From positions 1 to 15,402 of the forward strand of contig CALCNS010000005.1 of assembly GCA_937897315.1 (NCBI GenBank): a stretch of DNA of 15,402 nt. Reading direction: 5' to 3'. Within the stretch, counting starts at the first letter, position 1. Each line of letters starts with the position of its first letter. Below the pieces are notes generated by a model that saw nothing but the letters and a program-made list of their open reading frames with translations, ran no database searches and was not told the origin of the DNA. Source of the stretch: an uncultured Bacillota bacterium. GTDB lineage: Bacteria > Bacillota > JAAYKD01. Positions 1 through 7,714 of this stretch are shown here, in pieces. The position numbers and the translations under genes are program-made.

Positions 1-744
1 AAATACCGTTTCCATGCAACCAATCCAAAATCCATGATGTTACGTTTTCATACCCAAACGGCAGGTTCCATGTTAACTGCACAGCAACCCGATAACAATA
101 TTATCCGTGTAACCTTGCAAGCTTTGGCAGCGGTGATGGGTGGAACTCAATCGTTGCATACGAACTCTCGTGATGAAGCGTTGGCCTTACCGACAGAAGA
201 TGCCGTACGAATCGCTTTAAGAACGCAGCAAATCATCGCATATGAAAGTGGAGCGGGTGACACCATCGATCCTTTGGCAGGCTCTTATTTTGTGGAATCG
301 ATTACCAATACCCTTGAGCAATCTGCTGAACAGTACTTAAAGAAAATTGATGAGATCGGTGGAGCGGTTGTTGCGATTGAGCAAGGGTTCATACAACAAG
401 AAATCCAAAACAGCGCCTATACTTGGCAACAGGAAATCGAAAAAGGAGAACGAATCGTCATAGGGGTGAACAAATTCACCATGAAAGAACCTTCTCCCAA
501 AGGGCTGTTGCGTGTAGATCCCAAAGTTGGAGTATTACAAGTTCAAAAAATCCATGATTTAAAAGCAAAGCGAAATCAGCAGGATGTCTTACATGCTTTG
601 AGTGCTTTAAAAACTGCTGCAGAAACAGAAGCCAATTTAATGCCTTTGATTCTTAATGCGGTAAAGACCTATGCAACTCTAGGAGAGATTTGTGGAGTAT
701 TGCGCGAGGTGTTTGGTGAGTATCAAGCATCGGTTACGATATAA
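1..744 (+). CDS. Methylmalonyl-CoA mutase, large (catalytic) subunit, C-terminal part
   Basis: Partial gene, open from base 1 with its 5' end outside the window; 247 codons are visible. Methylmalonyl-CoA mutase uses adenosylcobalamin to interconvert succinyl-CoA and (R)-methylmalonyl-CoA in the cytoplasm. Visible hallmarks are the [19 protein letters not shown] stretch (partial residues 15-33), containing the family's active-site His, and downstream [19 protein letters not shown] and [11 protein letters not shown]. The GSML wording in place of GWSL resembles the archaeal/small-enzyme branch. The protein ends without a B12-binding domain, which is encoded by the next gene, so this is a split mutase. 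The residues that separate methylmalonyl-CoA mutase from isobutyryl-CoA-type mutases lie upstream of the window. The assignment to methylmalonyl-CoA therefore rests on the neighbouring epimerase and decarboxylase genes. Confidence 0.93.
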   Translation, partial: KYRFHATNPKSMMLRFHTQTAGSMLTAQQPDNNIIRVTLQALAAVMGGTQSLHTNSRDEALALPTEDAVRIALRTQQIIAYESGAGDTIDPLAGSYFVESITNTLEQSAEQYLKKIDEIGGAVVAIEQGFIQQEIQNSAYTWQQEIEKGERIVIGVNKFTMKEPSPKGLLRVDPKVGVLQVQKIHDLKAKRNQQDVLHALSALKTAAETEANLMPLILNAVKTYATLGEICGVLREVFGEYQASVTI

Positions 745-757
745 AGGGGGAGCAAAA

Positions 758-1153
758 ATGTCAAATCCAATTCGAGTTTTAGTAGCGAAACCGGGATTAG
801 ACGGTCATGATCGAGGTGCAAAAGTCATTGCTCGTGCGTTTCGAGATGCCGGTATGGAAGTCATCTACACCGGGTTGCGCCAAACCCCGGAGCAAATTGT
901 TGAAACTGCCATTCAAGAAGACGTCGATCTCATTGGCCTTTCTATTTTATCTGGTGCGCATAACCACTTATTTCCTCGTATAATGGAGCTTTTAAAAGAG
1001 AAGGAAGCACTGGACATCAAAGTAATCGGTGGCGGTGTTATTCCTGATGAAGACATTCCTTTCTTAAAAGAACAGGGTATACTGGAAATCTTTACACCCG
1101 GAACGTCCACTGTCGATTGTATCGAATTTGTTCGTCAGCATGTTCAGAAATAG
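758..1153 (+). CDS. Methylmalonyl-CoA mutase, B12-binding small subunit
   Basis: 131-residue cobalamin-binding domain protein, the separate C-terminal half of the mutase. It holds adenosylcobalamin base-off/His-on: the DxHxxG signature is present as DGHDRG in the N-terminal [10 protein letters not shown] motif, and the later GLSILSGAH and [11 protein letters not shown] stretches form the rest of the Rossmann-like fold. The ATG at 758 is preferred over an earlier in-frame start inside the mutase gene because AAGGGGGAG lies just upstream and the protein then begins directly with the domain. It starts 13 bases after the large-subunit stop, consistent with coupled translation of the two partners. 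Length is normal for stand-alone mutase B12 subunits. Confidence 0.94.
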   Translation: MSNPIRVLVAKPGLDGHDRGAKVIARAFRDAGMEVIYTGLRQTPEQIVETAIQEDVDLIGLSILSGAHNHLFPRIMELLKEKEALDIKVIGGGVIPDEDIPFLKEQGILEIFTPGTSTVDCIEFVRQHVQK

Positions 1154-2543
1154 ATTATCGGAATACGAGTTGGATTTACTGCAGGGATTGCGTCAGCGGA
1201 AGAAGCGACATTTAGCCAAAGCAATTACCTATGTAGAAAACAACTTTTTGACATCTCGTCCTTTTATGGGGGAGTTGCATCAATGTATACCACCGGGCAA
1301 GAGTGATGTGATTGGTATTACTGGGCCTCCTGGAGCGGGGAAGAGCACGTTAACCGGAAAACTGATCCAACATTATCGCCAGTTGGGAAAAGAAGTTGGC
1401 GTGATATTAATCGACCCAACCAGCCCATTTAGTGGTGGCGCTATCCTTGGCGATCGGATTCGAATGAGTGAAAGTTTTACGGATACAGGAGTCTTTATCC
1501 GGAGTATGGGTTCTCGTGGCCGATTGGGTGGATTATCCGCTGCAACGCAAGATGCTATCAAATTAATGGATGCCTACGGGTTCGACGTCATTCTCGTTGA
1601 AACCGTTGGGATTGGTCAAGCAGAAACCGAAATCGTGGAAACGGCCGATATTACTGTTGTGGTATCTGTCCCGGGATTAGGAGATGATATTCAGATTATC
1701 AAGGCCGGTATAATGGAGATTGGGGATCTCTTTGTCGTAAATAAAGCCGATAAAGAAGGAGCCGAACGTGTTGTTACCGAAATTAACATGATGTTAGATT
1801 TAGCACCGAAAGGTTCACTCAGACCACCGGTTATCAAAACGGTTTCGACTAAGGGAACAGGTATCGACTTATTGGCAGAGGCATTACATCGTGTAAAAGA
1901 ACAATCCATGATGAGTGGCAAATGGAAGAAAAACAGAGAAGAGCGCTTGTGGAAAGAACTAGAGAGCAATGTATCGGCTCAATGGGGGAAAATCCTACGC
2001 GAGAGTAGCTTATATGCGAATCGCGAAATGCTGTTGCAATTGCTATCGGAAGGTAAAACCAATGCGTATAGCGAAGCAGTCTCCATTCTGAATGAATTAC
2101 GACTACCATCGGACTATGGGTTGAAAAAAAGGAGTTTTGGTATGTTGCAAAAAATCGATCATCTCGGTATCGCTGTGAAAGATTTAGCTCAAGCTGTCAA
2201 ATTTTATCATGAAGTATTAGGCTTAGAACTAAAAGGCACAGAAGTAGTGGAAGAGCAAGTGGTTACAGTAGCCATGTTGCAAATCGGAGAAAGTAAAATT
2301 GAACTGTTAGAACCCACTTCGGAAGAAAGTCCTATTGCAAAAACCATCGAAAAGCGTGGTGAGGGTATCGCTCATGTTGCTTTTCAAGTAGACAACATTG
2401 AAGAAACACTAGCTCAGTTAAAAGCCGGTGGAGCAAGACTCATCGACGAAACCCCCAGAATTGGTGCTGGTGGGGCAAAAATTGCATTTGTTCATCCGAA
2501 ATCCACCTATGGTGTTTTGGTGGAACTTTGTGAGAAGCACTAG
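1140..2543 (+). CDS. MeaB-type GTPase fused to methylmalonyl-CoA epimerase
   Basis: 467-residue two-domain protein. Residues about 1-320 are a MeaB/ArgK G3E-family GTPase, the chaperone that loads and protects cobalamin in methylmalonyl-CoA mutase: P-loop GPPGAGKST (62-70), ETVGIGQ (154-160), NKAD (201-204). Residues 335-467 are a complete methylmalonyl-CoA epimerase of the vicinal-oxygen-chelate fold, which interconverts the (R) and (S) substrates; likely metal ligands are His341, Gln373, His412 and Glu462. The MeaB C-terminal helix ends near residue 320, so the linker is only about 14 residues. The ATG at 1140 overlaps the preceding stop by 14 bases. A TTG at 1128 is also possible and neither has a good Shine-Dalgarno, so translation is probably coupled. 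A strong internal ribosome binding site precedes Met335, so free epimerase may also be made. Domain calls are firm; the functional fusion is inferred from the continuous frame. Confidence 0.9.
   Translation: MFRNRLSEYELDLLQGLRQRKKRHLAKAITYVENNFLTSRPFMGELHQCIPPGKSDVIGITGPPGAGKSTLTGKLIQHYRQLGKEVGVILIDPTSPFSGGAILGDRIRMSESFTDTGVFIRSMGSRGRLGGLSAATQDAIKLMDAYGFDVILVETVGIGQAETEIVETADITVVVSVPGLGDDIQIIKAGIMEIGDLFVVNKADKEGAERVVTEINMMLDLAPKGSLRPPVIKTVSTKGTGIDLLAEALHRVKEQSMMSGKWKKNREERLWKELESNVSAQWGKILRESSLYANREMLLQLLSEGKTNAYSEAVSILNELRLPSDYGLKKRSFGMLQKIDHLGIAVKDLAQAVKFYHEVLGLELKGTEVVEEQVVTVAMLQIGESKIELLEPTSEESPIAKTIEKRGEGIAHVAFQVDNIEETLAQLKAGGARLIDETPRIGAGGAKIAFVHPKSTYGVLVELCEKH
2131..2144 (+). promoter_or_regulatory. 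Internal ribosome binding site and start codon for free epimerase
   Basis: GGAG (2131-2134), preceded by a run of seven A, lies 7 bases before an in-frame ATG (2142). That ATG is exactly where a stand-alone methylmalonyl-CoA epimerase would begin (MLQKIDHLG). The spacing is ideal, and the site is at least as good as those of the other genes in this operon. It could be the relic of an ancestral separate gene or a working second start giving a 133-residue epimerase. Function is inferred. Confidence 0.55.
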
Positions 2544-2566
2544 AGTAGTAGGAGGATTTATTACTT

Positions 2567-4105
2567 ATGGACAAAATTCATGATCTAGCTCAAAAGAGAG
2601 CTGCCGTGGAGCAAGGTGGCGGAGTAAAAAGAATTGAACGTCAACATGCATCCGGAAAGAAAACCGCAAGAGAGCGAATTACGTATTTATTGGATCAAGA
2701 TAGTTTTATTGAACTGGATACCTTTGTTACCCATCGCTGTACCGCTTTTGGTATGGAGAAAACAGACGCTCCCGGAGAAGGGGTTGTGACTGGTTATGGT
2801 ACCGTCGAAGGTCGTTTGGTATATGTGGCTGCGCAAGATTTTACGGTAATAGGTGGTTCCTTGGGAGAAATGCATGCAGCAAAAATCTGCAAGGTCATGG
2901 ATTTAGCCGTAAAAATGGGTGCTCCTTTCATCTCCATCAATGACTCCGGCGGTGCAAGAATTCAAGAAGGTGTGGATGCTCTGAAAGGATATGGCGATAT
3001 TTTCTACCGCAACACCTTGGCATCCGGAGTGATACCACAAATCTCCGTTATTATGGGACCATGTGCAGGTGGTGCTGTATATTCACCCGCGTTGACCGAT
3101 TTCATCTTCATGACTAATTATGCGAACATGTTTATCACCGGACCTCAAGTTGTCAAGTCCGTTACCGGTGAGGATGTGAGTGCAGATGCCTTGGGAGGTT
3201 CTGCCGTACATGCTTCTACTAGTGGTGTGGCACAATTTGTGGGTCAGACCGACGAAGAAACATTGGATATGGTTCGAACTTTGATTGGCTTTATTCCTTC
3301 CAATAATTTGGAAACGACTCCGGTTGTTCCGACAGAAGACTCCTCCACTCGAACGGATGAAGGGTTGCGGGACATTGTCCCAGAAAGCCCAAATCGTCCC
3401 TATGATATGCGCGACATCATGAAGAATGTGGTGGATGATTACAATTTCTTTGAAGTTCAACCCGCTTACGCTGCAAATATCATCACAGGATTTGGTCGAC
3501 TAAATGGTCGTAGCGTAGGAATAATCGGAAATCAACCCAAAGTAATGGCAGGATGCCTCGATATTAATGCTTCGGATAAAGCATCTCGTTTCATTCGCTT
3601 CTGCGATGCCTTCAATATCCCTTTAGTCACCTTTACCGATACGCCAGGGTATTTACCAGGTGTTAGCCAAGAACATGGCGGCGTCATTCGTCACGGCGCG
3701 AAGTTACTCTACGCTTATTCTGAGGCCAATGTGCCGAAGTTAACTGTAATCACTCGTAAAGCTTATGGTGGTGCGTATATTGCCATGTGCAGTAGACATC
3801 TTGGTGCAGATATGGTCTATGCTTTACCCAATGCAGAAATCGCAGTGATGGGACCGGACGGAGCGGCCAATATTATTTTTAAAGACGAAATCAAAGATGC
3901 AGCAGACCCGATGAGCAAACGTCAAGAGAAAATTGATGAGTATCGAAATAAGTTTGCGAACCCTTATGTAGCTGCTTCCAGAGGTTTTGTTGATGATGTC
4001 ATAGACCCAGCAACGATTCGTCCGACTTTGATCAATGCCCTTGAAATGTGCATCACCAAACGGGAAGCCCGTCCGGCGAAAAAGCACGGTAACTTACCCG
4101 TTTAA
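2567..4105 (+). CDS. mmdA: Methylmalonyl-CoA decarboxylase carboxyltransferase subunit (alpha)
   Basis: 512-residue acyl-CoA carboxyltransferase, close to the usual length of MmdA and of the propionyl-CoA carboxylase beta / transcarboxylase 12S subunit. It moves the carboxyl group between methylmalonyl-CoA and biotin on the carrier protein. Crotonase-fold halves are visible, with oxyanion-hole glycines in SGGARIQEG (127-135), GPCAGGAVYSPALTDF (164-179), TPGYLPG (359-365) and YGGAYIAM (400-407). Start ATG 2567 follows a TAGGAGGA site 11 bases upstream. A membrane OadG-like subunit and a biotin carrier follow, with no biotin carboxylase present; this favours a Na+-pumping decarboxylase (or a transcarboxylase) over an ATP-dependent propionyl-CoA carboxylase. 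Family membership is certain; the exact partner complex is inferred. Confidence 0.93.
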   Translation: MDKIHDLAQKRAAVEQGGGVKRIERQHASGKKTARERITYLLDQDSFIELDTFVTHRCTAFGMEKTDAPGEGVVTGYGTVEGRLVYVAAQDFTVIGGSLGEMHAAKICKVMDLAVKMGAPFISINDSGGARIQEGVDALKGYGDIFYRNTLASGVIPQISVIMGPCAGGAVYSPALTDFIFMTNYANMFITGPQVVKSVTGEDVSADALGGSAVHASTSGVAQFVGQTDEETLDMVRTLIGFIPSNNLETTPVVPTEDSSTRTDEGLRDIVPESPNRPYDMRDIMKNVVDDYNFFEVQPAYAANIITGFGRLNGRSVGIIGNQPKVMAGCLDINASDKASRFIRFCDAFNIPLVTFTDTPGYLPGVSQEHGGVIRHGAKLLYAYSEANVPKLTVITRKAYGGAYIAMCSRHLGADMVYALPNAEIAVMGPDGAANIIFKDEIKDAADPMSKRQEKIDEYRNKFANPYVAASRGFVDDVIDPATIRPTLINALEMCITKREARPAKKHGNLPV

Positions 4106-4114
4106 GGAGGCAAT

Positions 4115-4495
4115 ATGGTACAAGCATTAACTGTTCTTGAAAAAACAGAAACAGGAATCGTGACAACATTATTAGGTATGGGTACCGTTTTTGTGGTACT
4201 GATTGTCCTAATCTTGGTTGTATCGGCACTAAAGGCAGGATTTCAACAGAAACCAGCTCCTGTTACTGCTCCCAGCATTCAGCAAATTACAAAACCGGAA
4301 CCGGTTGACGAAACCCCCGTCGATGATTTACAATTAGTTGCTGTGATAACTGCTGCATTAGCAGCTTATTTGGGCAGTGAAGTCATGTCAGGCTTAAAGG
4401 TGAATAGCATACGTAGAGTGTCATCCCTAGAAAACGGCTGGGCGTCAGTTGCTCGCCAAGAAACCATTGCTGCAAGGCAAGGATTGTATCAATAA
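4115..4495 (+). CDS. mmdD: Membrane-anchor subunit, OadG/MmdD-like (delta)
   Basis: 126-residue small membrane protein. One transmembrane helix at about residues 15-37 contains GMGTVFVVL, typical of the OadG/MmdD family. A Pro/Ala/Thr-rich linker (about 45-70) and a conserved C-terminal block with AVITAALAAYLG and the SIRRV...WASVARQE pattern follow. In Na+-pumping decarboxylases this subunit assembles the complex and tethers the carboxyltransferase and biotin carrier to the membrane beta subunit. It starts 9 bases after mmdA with AAGGAGG immediately upstream, so the two are tightly coupled. Its presence is the best local evidence that the decarboxylase is membrane-bound. The family is poorly conserved in sequence, so the name rests on length, the membrane motif and position. 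Confidence 0.85.
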   Translation: MVQALTVLEKTETGIVTTLLGMGTVFVVLIVLILVVSALKAGFQQKPAPVTAPSIQQITKPEPVDETPVDDLQLVAVITAALAAYLGSEVMSGLKVNSIRRVSSLENGWASVARQETIAARQGLYQ

Positions 4496-4516
4496 GAGAC
4501 GGATAAAGGAGATTGA

Positions 4517-4918
4517 ATGATGAAGACCTATTTAATCCATGTGAATGGCGTTGCTTATGAAGTAGAAGTAGAAGAAGTTGGTGGCAATACTGCACCGACA
4601 CAGGTTGCTCCCATACAAGCACCCACCCCTCAAGTAAAAGCTGCACCGAAAGCAGTTCCTGTAGCGGCAGCTCCTGCAGCACCTAAAGCTGCTCCGTCTG
4701 GTAATGGAGAAGTCATCAAAGCCCCCATACCCGGAACCATACTTGATTTAAAAGTTCAAATCGGAGCTACGGTTAAACCAGGAGATTTGCTCTTGATTCT
4801 GGAAGCGATGAAAATGGAAAACGAAATCATGGCTGCCAAAGCCGGTACCGTGAAAGCAATTTTTGTCACCAAAGGACAAAGTGTCAATTCCGGTGATCCT
4901 TTGATTGAACTTCAATAA
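4517..4918 (+). CDS. mmdC: Biotin carrier subunit of methylmalonyl-CoA decarboxylase (gamma)
   Basis: 133-residue biotin carboxyl carrier protein. The N-terminus (MKTYLIHVNGVAYEVEVEE) matches the small beta-strand lead-in of MmdC and the 1.3S subunit. A flexible Ala/Pro-rich linker spans about residues 25-62, and a biotinyl-lipoyl domain follows with the EAMKMEN motif; Lys99 is the biotinylated residue. The swinging biotin arm accepts CO2 from methylmalonyl-CoA at MmdA and carries it to the membrane decarboxylase. Start ATG 4517 (or ATG 4520) lies just after AAAGGAGA. The stop is followed directly by the ribosome binding site of the next gene. Usual length for the family. Confidence 0.94.
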   Translation: MMKTYLIHVNGVAYEVEVEEVGGNTAPTQVAPIQAPTPQVKAAPKAVPVAAAPAAPKAAPSGNGEVIKAPIPGTILDLKVQIGATVKPGDLLLILEAMKMENEIMAAKAGTVKAIFVTKGQSVNSGDPLIELQ

Positions 4919-4933
4919 AGGAGGGTAAAGCAT

Positions 4934-5512
4934 TTGGAACCATTGAAAGTCCTATGCGGAGTTTCCGCCCGCCATCTGCATCTATCGCAACAAGACTTAA
5001 AAATTCTTTTTGGTGAAGATGCCGAATTAACAAACATGAAGGATTTGAATCAGCCGGGGCAATTTGCTTGTGATCAGAAAGTGGACCTAGTGGGGCCAAA
5101 AAACACCATAAAGAATGTTAGAGTGTTAGGTCCGGAACGCAAACAGACACAAATCGAAGTATCCTTGACAGATTGTGTGACATTAGGCATACAAGCTCCC
5201 ATTCGCGATAGCGGTAATTTGACCGGAACAGGTCCGATTACCTTAAAAGGACCTGTAGGGTGTGTAGAATTAAAGGAGGGTGTCATCGTCGCCATGCGGC
5301 ATGTTCATCTTCATCCAGACGAAGCAGCTCCCTATGGAATCAAGGATAAAGATATTATTCGGGTGAAAACCACGGATAACCCGCGCAGTTTGATTTTTGA
5401 TCAAGTGTTAGCCCGAGTCAATCCGGCGTATGCGTTGGAGTTTCACATTGATACCGACGAGGCGAATGCCTCCGGTCTCAAGTCTGGTGATTATGTAGAG
5501 ATTCTTAAATAA
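4934..5512 (+). CDS. pduL: PduL-type phosphate acyltransferase (phosphotransacylase)
   Basis: 192-residue PduL-family enzyme (unrelated to Pta), which converts propionyl-CoA (or acetyl-CoA) plus phosphate into acyl phosphate and CoA. Zinc-site histidines are visible in SARHLHLS (His14, His16) and MRHVHLHPDE (His123, His125, His127), and a third conserved element is FHIDTDEANA (from Phe170). Start is TTG 4934, chosen because AAAGGAGGG lies 8 bases upstream, overlapping the end of mmdC, and the protein then begins directly with the domain. There is no N-terminal extension of the sort that targets PduL to bacterial microcompartments, and no shell gene is in view, so a cytosolic enzyme is likely. 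With acetate/propionate kinase encoded elsewhere it would turn propionyl-CoA into ATP and propionate. Substrate preference cannot be read from sequence. Confidence 0.92.
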   Translation: MEPLKVLCGVSARHLHLSQQDLKILFGEDAELTNMKDLNQPGQFACDQKVDLVGPKNTIKNVRVLGPERKQTQIEVSLTDCVTLGIQAPIRDSGNLTGTGPITLKGPVGCVELKEGVIVAMRHVHLHPDEAAPYGIKDKDIIRVKTTDNPRSLIFDQVLARVNPAYALEFHIDTDEANASGLKSGDYVEILK

Positions 5513-5518
5513 CAACAA

Positions 5519-5548
5519 AACAGGGGACGCAGTCATGCGTTCCCTGTT
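5519..5548 (+). other. Strong intercistronic hairpin without U-tract
   Basis: AACAGGGGACGCA (5519-5531) pairs with TGCGTTCCCTGTT (5536-5548) around a GTCA loop: 13 base pairs including one G-U. It lies between the pduL stop and the hppA ribosome binding site. No T-run follows on the + strand, so a simple intrinsic terminator is unlikely. A role in mRNA processing, stability or partial attenuation of hppA is possible. The structure is seen directly; its role is not known. Confidence 0.6.
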
Positions 5549-5574
5549 GAAGTGAACTGGAGGAAGATTCAATT

Positions 5575-7557
5575 ATGCCCTATGAGTTTATTGCTGCCGG
5601 AGTTGGCGTTTTAGCTTTATTATATGCTTTTTATTTAGCCGGCTGGATCAAAAGACAACCAGCTGGTAATGTACGTATGCAGGAAATCGGCAATGCTATC
5701 CATGAAGGTGCGATGGCTTTTTTGATGCGTGAATACAAAACCCTTGTTTGGTTTGTCCTTATCGTTACAACAGCCATCTTAATTGTTGGTTTTGTGACCC
5801 CATCTGAAGTATTACAACCTCAAACTGCGATTGCTTTTGTTACAGGAGCGATTTGTTCTGTCTTGGCCGGATACTTTGGTATGAATGTGGCCACCAGCGC
5901 CAATACGCGTACTGCAGAAGCCGCAAAGCAAGGGCAAAATCCTGCCTTGAAAATTGCTTTCAACGGTGGTGCTGTTATGGGTATGGCAGTCGTTGGTTTG
6001 GGTTTAAGTGGTGTAGCCATTTTGTATTTCATTTTTAAGGATCCCAATATTGTCAATGGCTTTGCGTTAGGAGCGAGCTCTATAGCGTTATTCGCCCGTG
6101 TTGGTGGTGGTATTTACACCAAAGCCGCTGACGTAGGTGCCGATTTGGTCGGTAAAGTGGAAGCTGGAATTCCGGAAGATGATCCCAGAAACCCAGCTGT
6201 CATTGCTGATAACGTGGGTGATAATGTCGGTGATGTTGCGGGTATGGGCGCGGACTTGTTTGAGTCCTTTGTAGGCTCAATTATTGCTGCCATGTCCATT
6301 GCTTTAACTGCAAAAATGGAAACCACCATGGTCTTGTTTCCTTTATTGTTAGCTGCCGTGGGAACGATTTCTGCTATGATTGGGACACGTTTTGTGAATG
6401 CTGGGGCAGGTACCAGTCCCCAGAAAGCCTTAAATACCGGCACCTATGTTTCCGGTGTTTTAGTCGTTGCTGTCTCAGCTGTATTTGCTGCCATGGGAAT
6501 CTCCACATGGAATATCTTTTTTGCGACGGTAGTGGGTCTCGTTGCTGGTATTGTGATCGGTCAAATTACCGAATACTACACTTCGTCTGATTATCAACCT
6601 GTTAAAGGAATCGCTGCTTCGTCACAAACCGGAGCGGCAACCACCATTATTTCTGGTTTGGCTGTCGGTATGTATTCCACCGCAGCTCCGATTTTCGTAA
6701 TATCCATAGCGATTATTATTTCCTATTACTTTGCTGGATTGTTCGGTATTGCTCTTGCCGCAGTTGGTATGTTATCTACGACCGGTATCACCGTTGCGGT
6801 TGATGCATATGGTCCTATTGCTGACAACGCAGGTGGAATTGCTGAAATGGCTGAGTTAGACAAGAGCGTACGAGCTGTTACGGATAAGCTGGACTCCGTA
6901 GGTAATACTACTGCAGCGATTGGTAAAGGTTTTGCTATTGGATCTGCTGCTCTGACAGCTTTGTCTCTTTTCTCGGCTTATGCAACCAGTGTTCAATTGA
7001 ATGTGATCAACCTTATGGAACCCACTGTTATTGTAGGTGTCCTTATTGGTGGTATGCTACCGTATTTATTTGGTGCGATGACCATGGAAGCCGTCAGCAA
7101 AGCCGCACAGGACATGATTGCTGAGGTGCGTCGTCAATTCCGAGAAATCCCTGGTATCATGGAAGGTACAGGAAAACCGGATTATGCTCGTTGCGTAGAC
7201 ATTTCTACTTCTGCAGCGTTAAAACAAATGGTTTTACCAGGTGTTATTGCTGTAGTAAGCCCGATTGTTGTGGGTTTAGTGTTAGGGAAACATGCCGTTG
7301 CTGGTCTGTTAGCCGGATCCACGGTTACAGGAGTCCTTTTAGCCATTCAAATGTCCAACTCTGGTGGAGCATGGGACAATGCCAAAAAGTTCATTGAAGC
7401 AGGTGCTTATGGTGGAAAAGGAACCCCGGCTCATGCAGCGGCGGTGGTTGGAGATACGGTGGGCGATCCATACAAAGACACTTCAGGTCCTTCGTTAAAC
7501 ATTCTGATTAAACTCATGTCGATAGTCGCTTTAACCTTCAGTGGTTTATTCTTATAA
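5575..7557 (+). CDS. hppA: Membrane-bound ion-translocating pyrophosphatase, probably K+-dependent and Na+-pumping
   Basis: 660-residue integral membrane pyrophosphatase with many hydrophobic helices, normal length for bacterial members. It hydrolyses cytoplasmic PPi and pumps Na+ and/or H+ outward. PPi/Mg-binding motifs are intact: [16 protein letters not shown] (181-196), DNVGDNVGD (212-220), and near the C-terminus [27 protein letters not shown] (443-452) has Ala447 and Gly450 where K+-independent enzymes have Lys and Thr, indicating K+ dependence. Glu230 in DLFESFVG sits where Na+-pumping enzymes such as that of Thermotoga maritima carry their gate Glu; plant H+ pumps have it one turn later. 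Some H+ pumps also have Glu here, so ion choice is inferred. Start ATG 5575 follows GGAGGAAG. It ends the energy operon before a clear terminator. Confidence 0.95.
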   Translation: MPYEFIAAGVGVLALLYAFYLAGWIKRQPAGNVRMQEIGNAIHEGAMAFLMREYKTLVWFVLIVTTAILIVGFVTPSEVLQPQTAIAFVTGAICSVLAGYFGMNVATSANTRTAEAAKQGQNPALKIAFNGGAVMGMAVVGLGLSGVAILYFIFKDPNIVNGFALGASSIALFARVGGGIYTKAADVGADLVGKVEAGIPEDDPRNPAVIADNVGDNVGDVAGMGADLFESFVGSIIAAMSIALTAKMETTMVLFPLLLAAVGTISAMIGTRFVNAGAGTSPQKALNTGTYVSGVLVVAVSAVFAAMGISTWNIFFATVVGLVAGIVIGQITEYYTSSDYQPVKGIAASSQTGAATTIISGLAVGMYSTAAPIFVISIAIIISYYFAGLFGIALAAVGMLSTTGITVAVDAYGPIADNAGGIAEMAELDKSVRAVTDKLDSVGNTTAAIGKGFAIGSAALTALSLFSAYATSVQLNVINLMEPTVIVGVLIGGMLPYLFGAMTMEAVSKAAQDMIAEVRRQFREIPGIMEGTGKPDYARCVDISTSAALKQMVLPGVIAVVSPIVVGLVLGKHAVAGLLAGSTVTGVLLAIQMSNSGGAWDNAKKFIEAGAYGGKGTPAHAAAVVGDTVGDPYKDTSGPSLNILIKLMSIVALTFSGLFL

Positions 7558-7560
7558 TCG

Positions 7561-7592
7561 AAAAGCGCATCCCAGTATCGGGATGCGCTTTT
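7561..7592 (+). terminator. Intrinsic terminator after hppA
   Basis: AAAAGCGCATCCC (7561-7573) and GGGATGCGCTTTT (7580-7592) form a perfect 13-base-pair stem with a 6-base loop. The 3' arm ends in four T. It begins 3 bases after the hppA stop and closes the methylmalonyl-CoA / pyrophosphatase unit. The symmetric A/T ends would let it work on either strand. Confidence 0.85.
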
Positions 7593-7714
7593 GGTAATAT
7601 TTGGTTTATTTTTCGGCACTCCTTAATATCTCCAATTTTCTATAAAGGAATCCCAGGCTCATGGCTTGAAAAGTATGTTCCAGTATAAAACCATAAAAAG
7701 GGGTCAACAACTTT

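Noticed and set aside
2121-2135. Possible programmed frameshift at the A7 run in the MeaB-epimerase junction
   Set aside because: The zero frame already reads through both domains, and a single-base indel within the run gives no immediate stop in either direction, so no frameshift is needed to explain the gene. Only a read-level check of the run is warranted.
4590-4700. Ala/Pro-rich repetitive stretch in the biotin carrier gene as a possible DNA repeat
   Set aside because: This is the normal flexible linker of biotin carrier proteins, with no exact DNA repeat unit.
7666-7689. TTGAAA and TATAAA as a promoter for the DUF401 gene
   Set aside because: The spacer is only 12 bases, too short for a sigma-A promoter.
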